Shown piece by piece: positions 1 to 8,941 of a stretch of DNA of 64,000 bases. Positions within the stretch are counted from its first letter, which is position 1, and each line of letters begins with the position of its first letter. The DNA is from Klebsiella sp. WP3-W18-ESBL-02 (lineage in GTDB: Bacteria; Pseudomonadota; Gammaproteobacteria; Enterobacterales; Enterobacteriaceae). The position numbers were made by a program, and so were the translations under genes. The notes under the pieces were generated by a model. It was not told the origin of the DNA. It ran no database searches and saw nothing but the letters and a program-made list of their open reading frames with translations. The DNA lies in contig NZ_AP021972.1 in the NCBI RefSeq assembly GCF_014168815.1, positions 2,604,001-2,668,000 of the forward strand, in the 5' to 3' direction.

Positions 1-80
1 GGCAGACCGACGAACCACAAAACAGCGACGGTGAAATCACCATCAAACTCGCCGCTAAAACCAGCAAACGTATCGCGTAA
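1..80 (+). CDS. phage tail tube protein, C-terminal end (partial)
   Basis: The frame open from the window edge ends with TAA at 78-80 and encodes a tail ending ITIKLAAKTSKRIA. It lies directly upstream of the tail-assembly chaperone, where Mu has gene M (gp40, tail tube). The identification rests on position and a short C-terminus only. Confidence 0.6.
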   Translation, partial: QTDEPQNSDGEITIKLAAKTSKRIA

Positions 81-89
81 GGAGTCACC

Positions 90-533
90 ATGTCCATGAC
101 CGAGATTAAAGACCCTGAGCTGGAAGCTTTTGAGTTCCAGCAGGAAATCCTTGATGCCCTGAAAAATGGAACTTTCCGTCTGCTCGATGGCATCCCCTAT
201 GGCGTGGGTGAAGAGGTGGAAATGCAATATGACATCACCTTCCGCGAGCTGACGGCCGGCGACATTATTGATGCACAGATGGCCTCTGAGCGAGTTGTGG
301 AGACCAAAGCGGGTCCACAACTGGTGAGTTCACCTTCTCAGATGGGGCTGGAAATGCTGCGCCGGCAGATTGCAACTGTCGGCGCTATTAAGGGGCCATT
401 GTCTCTGATTCTGCTTAAAAAAATGTCCCAGCGTGATTTCCATCGAGTCTCACTGGCGACCGATTTACGTGATGTTGCTCAGGCCGCGGCGATGACCCCT
501 GACCGGGGGCGAGTGGCTGCAGTGTCGGAATGA
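90..533 (+). CDS. phage tail assembly chaperone (Mu gp41-like)
   Basis: This 147-residue protein lies between the tail tube and tape measure genes, the normal place of tail-assembly chaperones, which coat the tape measure while the tube polymerises. The family is the Mu gp41-like tail assembly protein. An AAGGAGT ribosome site lies just upstream; ATG 96 is an alternative start. The gene has the slippery string GGGGGCGA at 505-512 near its 3' end, as in Mu, where a -2 shift makes a longer form; that extension is listed separately. Function is inferred from synteny and the shift site. Confidence 0.8.
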   Translation: MSMTEIKDPELEAFEFQQEILDALKNGTFRLLDGIPYGVGEEVEMQYDITFRELTAGDIIDAQMASERVVETKAGPQLVSSPSQMGLEMLRRQIATVGAIKGPLSLILLKKMSQRDFHRVSLATDLRDVAQAAAMTPDRGRVAAVSE

Positions 534-657
534 GATTGAACAGGCGGCTATAGCGGTCGGCGTCATGCTTAAAGGGGGCCCGGAATGGGCCCTTTCTCTT
601 CCGCTATCCCGCCTTTTCCGGCACTGCAAGCAGGCTGAAACCCTCTTTAAAAGGTAA
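90..657 (+). CDS. tail assembly chaperone, -2 frameshifted long form
   Basis: If ribosomes slip back two bases on GGGGGCGA (505-512) they continue from base 511 in a frame open to TAA at 655-657. This adds 48 residues beginning EWLQCRNEIEQAAIAVGVM, with no separate start codon or ribosome site. The added frame fills the whole gap to the tape measure gene at 663, which would otherwise be unexplained. Mu is known to use a -2 shift at this same octamer in the equivalent gene. The product is inferred, not demonstrated. Confidence 0.75.
505..512 (+). other. programmed -2 ribosomal frameshift site
   Basis: The octamer GGGGGCGA occurs in the zero frame as (C)GG GGG CGA, seven codons before the zero-frame stop at 531. 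It is the same string described for the Mu tail-assembly chaperone. Confidence 0.75.
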
Positions 658-662
658 TTATC

Positions 663-2624
663 ATGGCTGGGCAATTTCGCGCCTCAATCATTATTGATTT
701 AATGGGCAATATTGCCCAGCGTTCCCGCCAGTTCTCCGGGAACATCTCCTCAATGGCTCGCAGCAGCCAGACGGCGATGAACGGTCTGCGCAATTCCGTC
801 GCCAGTGTTTCAAACTCCATTGACCGCCTCGGTTCCTCGGCAACCCGCACGTTCGGCATGCTTACTGCTGGCGGTGCGACGATAGCCGGCCTCGGTTACA
901 CAGCCAATAAGCTATTCATCAGCATCGCGTCCACGCGAGAAAACCAACGTATCGCGCTCAACTCTCTCTACAAAGGCAACCAGCAGCATGCGTCAGAAAT
1001 GATGCAATGGGCCATTCAGAACGCCAAAGACTCCACGTGGGGTCTGACTGGTGTTATGCAGGAACTGGTCAGCAGTAAATCGTTCGGTATGTCGGATAAA
1101 GAGACCACTAACTTTATCACCATGCTGCAAGACCAAGGGGCACTCAAGGGCTGGGATTTAAATGCAGCGCAAGGGGCATCTCTCCAGCTCAAACAGATGT
1201 TTTCTCGCCAGCAGATTACGGCAGCTGATGCCAACTTGCTAACAGGCTACGGTATCAACGTTTATCAGATTCTTGCAGATAAATGGAATAAAGATGTCAA
1301 GGAAGTCCGCAAGGCTGGTGAAAAAGGCAATCTAGGTCTGAAGTCTATTATTCAACTGTTTCAGGCTTTAAGTGAGGAATCGAAAGGGGCCCAGAAAACA
1401 GCGATGAACAGCTGGACGGGGCTGACCGCGCAGATGGGCGATGTGTGGGAAGACTTCGCCGATAAACTGATGAATAAAGGGCCTTTCGACATACTTAAAG
1501 GCCGTGTTAAAGGTGTGCTCGACTGGTATGGCCAACTGAGTAAACCTGGAGCAAACGGTGTAAGTGGTGTTGACCAGCTAACCGATGAGTTAGCCGCTAA
1601 TTTCCAGACGGCTTTTGATACGATCAGCAGCGCCGCTCAGGAGACCTGGCGTTACCTGAAAATGGGTAAAGATGCCCTCAGTTGGGTGGATGACAATATT
1701 GTCAGCCTGAAAACGATGGCCAAGGTTATTGGTGGTATCTGGCTGGCGAACAAGGCGCTACGGATGGGCGGCGCTATCGTTCGTCCAACCTGGCAGGTTG
1801 CTACCTCACCATACCGTGCCTATCGGTGGATGCGCGGCCGAAACCAGCCAGGTGCGGGCGGGCCGGGTATGCCACCTATCATGAGCAATCCGCAGCTCAT
1901 CCAGCAGGTCTTTGTCACCAACTGGCCAGCGTCGTTCGGCGGTGGTGGCGACGTCTATGCGGGTAATGGTAAACGCAAGCGTGGGCCGGGACGTGGTCGT
2001 GGCACCAGTGTCCCGGTTGTTCCATCACCTGCAGCAGCTCCTGCCGCAAAAGCGGGGCTGTTTTCCCGCATCTTCAGCGGCGCTGGCTCGATGCTTGCCG
2101 GCGCAGGCTCAGCCATCAAAGGTGCTGGTAGCTGGGTGGCCAACAGTGCCATTGGTCGTGTGGCTGCAAAAGGTGCCAGTGCGCTGGGCTGGCTTGGGCG
2201 CGGCGCAGGCCGTATGTTCTCCCGCTTTGGTGGGCCGTTGATGGCTGGCGCAATGATGGTGCCAACGTTGATGGATGAAAACGCGACGGCTGAAGATAAA
2301 GGCTCTGCTATGGGCAGCACAGCCGGCGCATGGGGTGGCGGCGCACTGGGCTCGTTGCTCGGCCCGGCGGGTACTGTTGTCGGTGCCACTCTCGGTGGTG
2401 TTCTTGGGGATTATCTGGGCGGATGGCTGGGGAATGTTTACGAGAAATTTGCCGGGAACGACAGCAGCGGCCAGCAGCAGACCCCGCCACCAGAACAGAA
2501 AGTCAGTGCTCAGGCACAGCTGAAAATCCAGCTGGCTGACGGCCTGCAGATCACCAGCACCAATATTCAGGAAGACGGCATGGGCATGAACGTCTGGACT
2601 GGTCAGAACCTTTACCCTTATTAA
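663..2624 (+). CDS. phage tail tape measure protein (Mu gp42-like)
   Basis: This 653-residue protein should set tail length and be coated by the chaperone encoded just upstream. It has an N-terminal helical region, a central block typical of tape measure proteins (about residues 110-330), and a low-complexity Gly/Ala-rich hydrophobic stretch (about 455-585) likely to be membrane-active during DNA ejection. AAAAGGTAATT gives the ribosome site before ATG 663. The gene is short for a tape measure, as expected of a medium contractile tail. Two plus-strand overlapping frames and one minus-strand frame inside it are shadows of its high GC. Confidence 0.88.
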   Translation: MAGQFRASIIIDLMGNIAQRSRQFSGNISSMARSSQTAMNGLRNSVASVSNSIDRLGSSATRTFGMLTAGGATIAGLGYTANKLFISIASTRENQRIALNSLYKGNQQHASEMMQWAIQNAKDSTWGLTGVMQELVSSKSFGMSDKETTNFITMLQDQGALKGWDLNAAQGASLQLKQMFSRQQITAADANLLTGYGINVYQILADKWNKDVKEVRKAGEKGNLGLKSIIQLFQALSEESKGAQKTAMNSWTGLTAQMGDVWEDFADKLMNKGPFDILKGRVKGVLDWYGQLSKPGANGVSGVDQLTDELAANFQTAFDTISSAAQETWRYLKMGKDALSWVDDNIVSLKTMAKVIGGIWLANKALRMGGAIVRPTWQVATSPYRAYRWMRGRNQPGAGGPGMPPIMSNPQLIQQVFVTNWPASFGGGGDVYAGNGKRKRGPGRGRGTSVPVVPSPAAAPAAKAGLFSRIFSGAGSMLAGAGSAIKGAGSWVANSAIGRVAAKGASALGWLGRGAGRMFSRFGGPLMAGAMMVPTLMDENATAEDKGSAMGSTAGAWGGGALGSLLGPAGTVVGATLGGVLGDYLGGWLGNVYEKFAGNDSSGQQQTPPPEQKVSAQAQLKIQLADGLQITSTNIQEDGMGMNVWTGQNLYPY

Positions 2625-2635
2625 CGGGATAAACC

Positions 2636-4060
2636 ATGTTTGAAAGCACTGTAGCCAGCATTAACAGCGCCCGTGATTCGATGGGGCTTAAAAACAAAAG
2701 CGCAGACGGTGCGGGTTCGTTCCGTAACGTGCCATTCCTGATTTATCGTGAGCAACGCCAGACAGGTGGACGTCGAATCGTGAAACGTGAGTACCCGCTG
2801 CGTGATAAGGGTGGCGCGATTGATCTTGGGCGAAAACTGCATGAGTTCTCTTTCACTGCCTGCTTGCTGGGGAAAGACGTTGAAAACCAGAAAGACAACC
2901 TGATTGAGGCGCTCGATGCCGCTGGCGCAGGTGAACTCAGTCATCCTGAGTTTGGCACGTTGCAGGTTCTGGTCGAAACATGGGAGTGCAGGCATTCTGC
3001 CGATGACCTGAATTATTACGAATTTACGATCACCGTCTATCCGGCAGCCGAGGACAATGCGCCTGAGCCGTCTGCAGATACGGCAGCAGCTGTCAGCGCG
3101 AAAAAAGACAGTCTGTTTGGCTCTCTAGGCGATACGATGAGTGAGGCGTGGCAAACCGTTCAGGAAGCAACTGATGGCGCAGCTGCTGTGGCCGATGCTA
3201 TTAGCGGTGTGTTTGAAGATATCTCCGGTGTGATTGAAAACGCTGGCGTGATGGGTAGCGTTAATGGTCTGCTTTCGGCGATCACGAAGGTAAAAGGCTC
3301 GGCGACAGCGATGGTCAATGCGCCAGCACTACTGGCCGCGAACCTTCTGGGGGCATTCTCCGGGCTGTCTGATGTGACCGATTCCGGTTCAGCATTCCAG
3401 GCGTGGGAGCGTCTGGGGGTGAATCTGAAGCGCCGGCAGTCCGGCACGACTACCGCCCATCTTGATCAGGCCGCTGCGTCCAACATTAATACACTGTATT
3501 ATGTTGCGACCGTCGCCACACAGACCAGCCAGGCTGAAGCGGCATCTGCCGTTCTGACTGATGCACTGGCCACTGATGATGGACTCTCCCGCACTCCAGA
3601 ACTGACGACCACGACGCCAGTCAGCTCTGTCTCCACACCTTCAGCAACTCAGCAGGACTCAGCCGCCGGAATCACCCGGAGCGATTCAACTTCTGTAGCC
3701 TCAGAGAACAGTCCGGCATCGTTTCCACTCTTTGAAAGCCAGGCTGATATCGAACGGGTTACCAGTGAACTGGGCCAGATGCTGGATGACAGCACCATTG
3801 CTGCTTCTGATGCCGGATTTACGGCCAGCAGCCTTGAACTGGCCACGTTTCGTCTTGTGGTGATTAACGATTTGCGTACTCGCGGTATTCATCTGGCGAA
3901 TGTACGCAACGTCACCCTAAATCAGACGGAGCCGGCACTGGTTGCCCTGTATCGCGAAACTGGTGACAGCCTTTACTGGCAGCGTTTTGGTCGCCGAAAC
4001 AGTGTACCCAATCCGCTCCTGATGCCAGGGGGCGTTTCTCTGGAGATCCTTGATGGCTGA
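2636..4060 (+). CDS. baseplate/DNA circularization protein N (Mu gpN-like)
   Basis: This 474-residue protein has the DNA-circularisation N domain at its N-terminus (about residues 28-135), with the recognisable blocks FRNVPFLIYREQRQTGGRR and HPEFGTLQVLVETWECR. In Mu-like phages gpN belongs to the baseplate; the circularisation name comes from phage P22/D108 annotation history. The middle and C-terminal parts are Ala/Thr/Ser rich. It begins 11 bases after the tape measure stop, and its own stop overlaps the start of gene P. Confidence 0.85.
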   Translation: MFESTVASINSARDSMGLKNKSADGAGSFRNVPFLIYREQRQTGGRRIVKREYPLRDKGGAIDLGRKLHEFSFTACLLGKDVENQKDNLIEALDAAGAGELSHPEFGTLQVLVETWECRHSADDLNYYEFTITVYPAAEDNAPEPSADTAAAVSAKKDSLFGSLGDTMSEAWQTVQEATDGAAAVADAISGVFEDISGVIENAGVMGSVNGLLSAITKVKGSATAMVNAPALLAANLLGAFSGLSDVTDSGSAFQAWERLGVNLKRRQSGTTTAHLDQAAASNINTLYYVATVATQTSQAEAASAVLTDALATDDGLSRTPELTTTTPVSSVSTPSATQQDSAAGITRSDSTSVASENSPASFPLFESQADIERVTSELGQMLDDSTIAASDAGFTASSLELATFRLVVINDLRTRGIHLANVRNVTLNQTEPALVALYRETGDSLYWQRFGRRNSVPNPLLMPGGVSLEILDG

Positions 4061-5183
4061 CGTCGAATTACGCACCGCAGGAAAGATTTTCGCCGGGTGG
4101 ACGACCATCAATATTAACCGCTCCATCGAATCACTCTCCGGCTATTTCGAACTCGGTGTCAACGTTCAGCCAGAAACCGATTTATCATCACTTTCTCCGG
4201 GTCAGCCTTTTACCCTCACCATTAATGGCCAGACGGTCATTACCGGTTATCTCGATGGCCGTCGTCGCAACATGACGGCCGACTCTATGTCCATCACCAT
4301 CTCCGGCCGGGATAAAACTGCTGACCTGATTGACTGCGCGGCTATCTATCAGGGCCGCCAGTGGAAGGGGCGCACGCTTGAGCAGATTGCGCGTGACCTG
4401 TGCGGCCCGTATAAGGTGACCGTCCGCTGGGAACTGACCGACAGTGAATCCTCAGCGCCGTTCCCGTCCTTCACACTCGATTATTCAGAAACCGTCTATG
4501 AGGCGCTGGGGCGTGCCAGCCGCGCCCGTGGTGTGCTGATGACCAGCAATGCCGCTGGTGAGCTGGTTTTCACCCGCGCGGATGAAACCCAGACCGATAA
4601 GCTGATCCTCGGTGAGAACCTGATTGAGATGGAGTTTGAAGAAGACGATCGTGACCGCTTCAGTGATTACATTGTCGCTGGCCACGGCCGCGCCAGCGGT
4701 AAAGTCGGTGACGACCAGAGCGCAAAAAACATCGCCAGTCAGAAAGCTGAGGTGAAAGACTCCGATATCACGCGCTACCGCCCGACGATCATCCTTGCTG
4801 ACAGCAAAACGGATTCCAAAGGTGCCAGCGGCCGCGCGACACGTGAAATGCGTCGTCGCCTGGCTAAATCACGCACCTTCGAGGCGAAAGTAGACGGCTG
4901 GCTGCGCCGCGATGGTTCGCTGTGGATGCCTAACCTGCTGGTCGATATCGATGCATCCCGCTTCAGTATCACTACGGGACCGCTTCTGGTCAGCAAAGTC
5001 GTACTGGCGCTGGATGATCGCACCGGCATCATGACCACGCTGACGCTTACCCCGCGCGATGGCTGGCTGGTACCAATTGAGCCGGACAGTAAAACGAAAA
5101 AATCCCGTAAAAGCGAAGATAAGAGCGGCGTGGATGCGCTGGCTGAAGAGTATTACCGCAAGCACCCGGAGAAGCGCCCATGA
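4053..5183 (+). CDS. baseplate hub protein (Mu gpP / gp44-like)
   Basis: This protein of about 376 residues resembles the Mu gp44 hub, the trimer that joins tail tube to spike. The ATG at 4053 is preferred over the TTG at 4050; both lie inside the end of gene N (stop 4058-4060), so the two genes are translationally coupled. The N-terminal beta-rich region (VELRTAGKIFAGW onward) is followed by the hub fold. The charged Lys/Ser-rich C-terminus ends four bases inside the start of gp45. Confidence 0.87.
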   Translation: MADVELRTAGKIFAGWTTININRSIESLSGYFELGVNVQPETDLSSLSPGQPFTLTINGQTVITGYLDGRRRNMTADSMSITISGRDKTADLIDCAAIYQGRQWKGRTLEQIARDLCGPYKVTVRWELTDSESSAPFPSFTLDYSETVYEALGRASRARGVLMTSNAAGELVFTRADETQTDKLILGENLIEMEFEEDDRDRFSDYIVAGHGRASGKVGDDQSAKNIASQKAEVKDSDITRYRPTIILADSKTDSKGASGRATREMRRRLAKSRTFEAKVDGWLRRDGSLWMPNLLVDIDASRFSITTGPLLVSKVVLALDDRTGIMTTLTLTPRDGWLVPIEPDSKTKKSRKSEDKSGVDALAEEYYRKHPEKRP

Positions 5184-5764
5184 GTGAACAGGCATTTCAG
5201 CGTCTGATTGCTCCCGTCATGCGCCGGCTGCGGCTGATGATTGGCCGCGCCGTGGTAACGCTGGTCAATGACAGCCTGAAGATGCAGAACCTGCAGGTGA
5301 CGAGCCTTGATGATGGTCCACTGGATGACGTCGAGCGCCCTCTGCAGTACGGTCAGATTAGCGTCCCGCTGGCTGGCTCTGAAGCCATTATGGTGAGTCT
5401 TGGCGGCGATACTGATTCCGCCGTAGCTCTGGTGGTTGATGACCGTCGTTATCGTCCTGTCGGTCTGGTCGCGGGCGATAGCGGTCTTTATCACTACGAG
5501 GGGCACCGCATCCGCTTAACCAAAGACGGCCGGGCCATTGTGACCTGCAAAACGGTTGAGGTGTACGCTGATGAACGTGGGTTGTTCGACATGCCAAAAG
5601 CCCGGTTTACCGGTGACCTTGAGGTAGATAAAAATCTTCAGGTTAAAGGTAAAACGGAGCTTCAGGGTGAAGCCACTGCGCCAGATATCATCGTTGATGG
5701 TAAGTCCACCAAAGACCACGTACATGAAGAACATGACGGCCCATTAACTAAGGAGATGCAATGA
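5180..5764 (+). CDS. baseplate spike protein (Mu gp45 / gpV-like)
   Basis: This 194-residue protein fits the central spike that punctures the outer membrane. An OB-like N-terminal part is followed by repeated beta strands (about residues 130-175), expected to form the triple-stranded beta helix. The C-terminus contains DHVHEEHD, an HxH motif of the type that binds iron at the apex of the Mu and P2 spikes. The start ATGA overlaps the stop of gene P, and the end overlaps gp46 by four bases. Confidence 0.87.
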   Translation: MSEQAFQRLIAPVMRRLRLMIGRAVVTLVNDSLKMQNLQVTSLDDGPLDDVERPLQYGQISVPLAGSEAIMVSLGGDTDSAVALVVDDRRYRPVGLVAGDSGLYHYEGHRIRLTKDGRAIVTCKTVEVYADERGLFDMPKARFTGDLEVDKNLQVKGKTELQGEATAPDIIVDGKSTKDHVHEEHDGPLTKEMQ

Positions 5765-6198
5765 CTGACCTGGCATTCGTCTGGATTAATGGCCGGGGTG
5801 ATATTGCGCAGAACGGCGAGGACATGCTGACCGACGACAGTCTGACTAATGACGTCATCATTTCTCTGCATACGGATCGTCGTGCGCTGGATTCAGATGA
5901 TATTCCCGGCGATAACACTGACCGTCGTGGGTGGTGGGCAGATACCTTCCGTGACCGTCCTATTGGCTCAAGACTGTGGCTGCTTTCCCGTGAAAAGACA
6001 CTCAATTCAGTGCTCACCCGCGCTGCTGAATATGCGCTTGAGGCGCTGGTATGGCTTAAAGAAGCCGGCCGCGTGAAAAAGATAGCCGTTTACGCCAGCC
6101 AGCCGGAAAGCGGCTGGTTGCAGCTGGATATTGAATTCACGCTGCCGGATGGCTCTGTCAGTCCTTATTCCTTTAAATCGCAATATAACGGAATTTAA
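5761..6198 (+). CDS. baseplate protein (Mu gp46-like)
   Basis: This 145-residue protein belongs to the GP46 family of Mu-like baseplate wedge components, distantly equivalent to T4 gp25. Its typical blocks are DRRGWWADTF (about residues 58-67) and a C-terminal beta region. ATG 5761 overlaps the stop of gp45 (ATGA), which supports the start. Confidence 0.87.
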   Translation: MTDLAFVWINGRGDIAQNGEDMLTDDSLTNDVIISLHTDRRALDSDDIPGDNTDRRGWWADTFRDRPIGSRLWLLSREKTLNSVLTRAAEYALEALVWLKEAGRVKKIAVYASQPESGWLQLDIEFTLPDGSVSPYSFKSQYNGI

Positions 6199-6199
6199 C

Positions 6200-7282
6200 A
6201 TGCCTTATAAATCGCCTACGTTGCCTGAATTAATCGCGCGTGCTGAAGGTAATATTCAGCAGCGTTTAAAAGGTTCCGCGACAGGAAATAAGGAAAAAGT
6301 CCTGGGCGTGCTGGCGCGTGCGCAGGCTGGTCTCGATGCAGGTCTGCATGAGCATATTTCCTGGGCATATCGCCAGATTATCCCCGGTGATGCGGATGAA
6401 GCTGAATTGCTCAAACATTGCCAGTTCTGGGGTATTCGCCGCAAGCAGCCGACGCCGGCAAGCGACCCGATTACGGTCACGGCCAGCGCTGCCGGCACTA
6501 TTCCAAAAAATACCCGCTGGCAGCGTGCCGGCAACATCCTTTATGCGCTTGAAGCTGATTTTGATGTCGCAGCGGCCGGGACCGTCAATGTCCCTGTGAC
6601 GGCGGTAGTGTCAGGGACTGCCGGCAATGCTCCTGCGGGTACTGCATTGACGCTGGTCACGCCTGTCGCGGGGATTTCTTCAGATGCCGTGGCCACGAAC
6701 GGGCTGACTGGCGGTAGTGATATTGAGCCGGTCTCTGAACTACTGGCGCGGCTTGAGTTTCGCGCTCAGCATCCGCCATGCGGCGGTAATAAATACGACT
6801 ATGAGCGCTGGGCGCGGGAATGTGCTGGTGTAACTCGTGCATGGTGTCTGCCGACCTGGCAGGGGCCGGGAACGGTCGGAGTCGCGTTTGTGATGGATGG
6901 TAACAGCAGCATTATTCCGGGTGATTCAGATATTGCCAGGGTGACGGATTATATTGCAGGGCATCCGAATCCGATTACCGGCGTTATTGAGGGACAACCA
7001 GAAGGGCCGGAGGTGGCAGTATTTGCACCGAAATTAAAGCCGCTGGATATGACTATTAAAATATCACCTAAAACGGATGTTCTGAAGGGTGAAATAACGG
7101 ATGGGCTGGTGTCGCTGTTTTATAACAAATGCGATCCCGGAAGTACGCTGACAACATCCAGTATCGTTCGTGTGATAGCTGCCAGTCAGAGCCTGACTGA
7201 CTTTGAGCTAATTTCACCCACGTCACCAACTTACTCGGCTGCAGATGAACTACTGGTGCCAGGAACGATCACATGGTCATGA
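6200..7282 (+). CDS. baseplate protein (Mu gp47 / gpJ-like)
   Basis: This protein of about 360 residues belongs to the baseplate J family of contractile tails. ATG 6200 is chosen because the product then begins MPYKSPTLPELIARAEGNI, as usual for the family; the upstream open frame runs through gp46. Marks include the NPITGVIEGQPEGPEV region and an Ala/Gly/Val-rich beta domain at about residues 115-170. It overlaps gp48 by ten bases. Confidence 0.87.
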   Translation: MPYKSPTLPELIARAEGNIQQRLKGSATGNKEKVLGVLARAQAGLDAGLHEHISWAYRQIIPGDADEAELLKHCQFWGIRRKQPTPASDPITVTASAAGTIPKNTRWQRAGNILYALEADFDVAAAGTVNVPVTAVVSGTAGNAPAGTALTLVTPVAGISSDAVATNGLTGGSDIEPVSELLARLEFRAQHPPCGGNKYDYERWARECAGVTRAWCLPTWQGPGTVGVAFVMDGNSSIIPGDSDIARVTDYIAGHPNPITGVIEGQPEGPEVAVFAPKLKPLDMTIKISPKTDVLKGEITDGLVSLFYNKCDPGSTLTTSSIVRVIAASQSLTDFELISPTSPTYSAADELLVPGTITWS

Positions 7283-7857
7283 CCCGATTTCAGCGAATCT
7301 TCCTGCAACTACTTCCTACAGGGCTGGCCTGGAATAAAGAGCCCGGTTCGGAGCTAAGCATGCTTGCTGGTGCGCTGGCTGATGGCCCGGAGCAGGACGA
7401 TGAGTCGATTGAGCGTTTGCTGCCTGAACGTTTCCCCGACCAGTCGACAGTACTGCTGGATGACTGGGAGAAGTGGCTGGGATTGCCGGACTGTACCAGC
7501 GCTGGGCAGACATTTGATGAACGCAGAACGGCGGCTGCAGAGAAGTACAGGATGGTTGGTAGTCTCAACCGTCAGTTTTATATCGAACTGGCTGCCAAAT
7601 ATGGATTCGATATTGATATTGAATCTTTTAGTGATGGTGCTTATGCCACCTGCATGGATAACTGCCTCACTCGATTACGGAAAAATTACGGCCGTTATAC
7701 GTCCCATATTATTGTGAAGAACAGCATAGAACGCCGTAATGCAACGGTACTCGATAATTGCCTGACGCCGCTTGTCGTTTACTCCGGTGGCGTTCTTGAG
7801 TGCCTTCTTGAGAAATATAAACCTGCTCACCAGGTCTTTATTTATATCTACCAATAA
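7273..7857 (+). CDS. tail protein (Mu gp48-like, DUF2313)
   Basis: This 194-residue protein is of the DUF2313 family (YmfQ and Mu gp48). It has the typical Met-Ala-Asp-Gly-Pro helix region near residues 27-45, a DDWEKWLGLPDC motif and a C-terminus with paired Cys. It is a distal baseplate protein that probably links the fibre to the wedge. The start ATGGTCATGA overlaps the gp47 stop. Confidence 0.85.
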   Translation: MVMTRFQRIFLQLLPTGLAWNKEPGSELSMLAGALADGPEQDDESIERLLPERFPDQSTVLLDDWEKWLGLPDCTSAGQTFDERRTAAAEKYRMVGSLNRQFYIELAAKYGFDIDIESFSDGAYATCMDNCLTRLRKNYGRYTSHIIVKNSIERRNATVLDNCLTPLVVYSGGVLECLLEKYKPAHQVFIYIYQ

Positions 7858-7869
7858 AGGAATACCAAC

Positions 7870-8937
7870 ATGTTCCATTTAGACAATAACAGTGGCGTTT
7901 CTGCCATGCCTCCAGTCGGTGCTGTGCAGAGTTCTGCACCCCGCTGGTATACGGAGGGTGGCGGCGGTACTCCTGCCAGTTATCCGGGGGCTGACTGGTA
8001 CAACATTATCCAGGCGGAGCTTTTAAATTTGCTCAGTGCCTACGGTATTAACCCGAATAAATCTGATTTTAATCAGCTTCAACACGCTATTGAAGAAGCT
8101 ATCAGCCAGAATGCCACTGCGAACAGTGCGCTGCTCACTGCGATAGCAGCTCTTGTCACATCGGCCAACAAAATGCCGTACTTCACCGGCAAAGATAAAG
8201 TAGCCATGACAGACCTGACAGCTTTCGCCAGAACGCTGCTTGGCCGTAGTGATGCTGCTGGCGTTCTCTCAGACCTTGGTTTAAACGATTCGCGCTTTGC
8301 CGTTGTCACTTCGTCCCAGACTGTCACTGTTCCCGACTGGGTAACAGAAATTTATATATCAGGCTGCGCCGCTGGCGGTGGCGGTGGCGCGGGTGCTGGG
8401 GCTGCGGGTAGTGGCTTTGTTGGCTCGGGCGGTGGAGGTGGAGGGGCCGGTCAGTCAGTCATCAGAAAAAAATTCGCGGTTACGCCAGGTATGGTTATTT
8501 CCGTAACAATCGGCGCAGCCGGTACTCCTGGCACTAAAAGCTCGACGGGCGGTGATGGCGGAAACGGCGGTGATGGCGGTAATACTGTCGTTGGAAACCT
8601 CTTAACACTGGCAGGTGGGAAAGGAGGAAAGGGCGGCATAAATCGGATATCTGGTAATGCCGGAGGAGCTCCGGGTGGCGTCGGGTATCCTGACGGCGGA
8701 TATGGTTCTGATTCAACCGCGGGCAATGCTTCGGGTGATGGCGGCGCAGGGGGTAATAGTATCTTTGGTGGCGCTGGAACTCCTGGTCGCGGTGGTCGGG
8801 ACGGTGGTATAGATGGAAAACCAGCGAGTTGTTATGGTTCCGGTGGCGGGGCTGGAGGCGGGTCATATACAGCTGCGAGTGGAAATGGCGGCGCAGGCGG
8901 CGCAGGCACGCCCGGTCTGGTGATTATTGAGTGGTGA
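7870..8937 (+). CDS. tail fibre protein, glycine-rich C-terminus
   Basis: The first 135 residues form a standard phage fibre N-terminal part that attaches to the baseplate and ends at the DLGLND block. The remaining 220 residues are a glycine-rich sandwich domain with repeats such as GGDGGNGGDGGN, comparable in style to polyglycine-II receptor-binding tips (for example the T-even adhesin tip). This domain should recognise the host surface. AAAGGAATACCAAC gives the ribosome site. A DNA-invertase crossover-like site lies at 8264-8289, exactly at the constant/variable boundary, as in Mu gene S. Confidence 0.87.
   Translation: MFHLDNNSGVSAMPPVGAVQSSAPRWYTEGGGGTPASYPGADWYNIIQAELLNLLSAYGINPNKSDFNQLQHAIEEAISQNATANSALLTAIAALVTSANKMPYFTGKDKVAMTDLTAFARTLLGRSDAAGVLSDLGLNDSRFAVVTSSQTVTVPDWVTEIYISGCAAGGGGGAGAGAAGSGFVGSGGGGGGAGQSVIRKKFAVTPGMVISVTIGAAGTPGTKSSTGGDGGNGGDGGNTVVGNLLTLAGGKGGKGGINRISGNAGGAPGGVGYPDGGYGSDSTAGNASGDGGAGGNSIFGGAGTPGRGGRDGGIDGKPASCYGSGGGAGGGSYTAASGNGGAGGAGTPGLVIIEW
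8264..8289 (+). other. candidate DNA invertase crossover site (gix/cix-like) in fibre gene
   Basis: The left half TTCTCTCAGACC, core TT and right half GGTTTAAACGAT match the 12-2-12 layout of the gix/hix/cix sites. The left half agrees with the P1 cix half-site TTCTCTTAAACC at 10 of 12 positions as I recall it. The site encodes DLGLND, the same place in the fibre protein as the Mu site, which encodes NLGL. Confidence 0.65.
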
Positions 8938-8941
8938 TGTG

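Noticed and set aside
1955..2389. Long minus-strand frame in the tape measure gene
   Set aside because: It mirrors the Gly/Ala-rich GC stretch of the tape measure and has no start signal.
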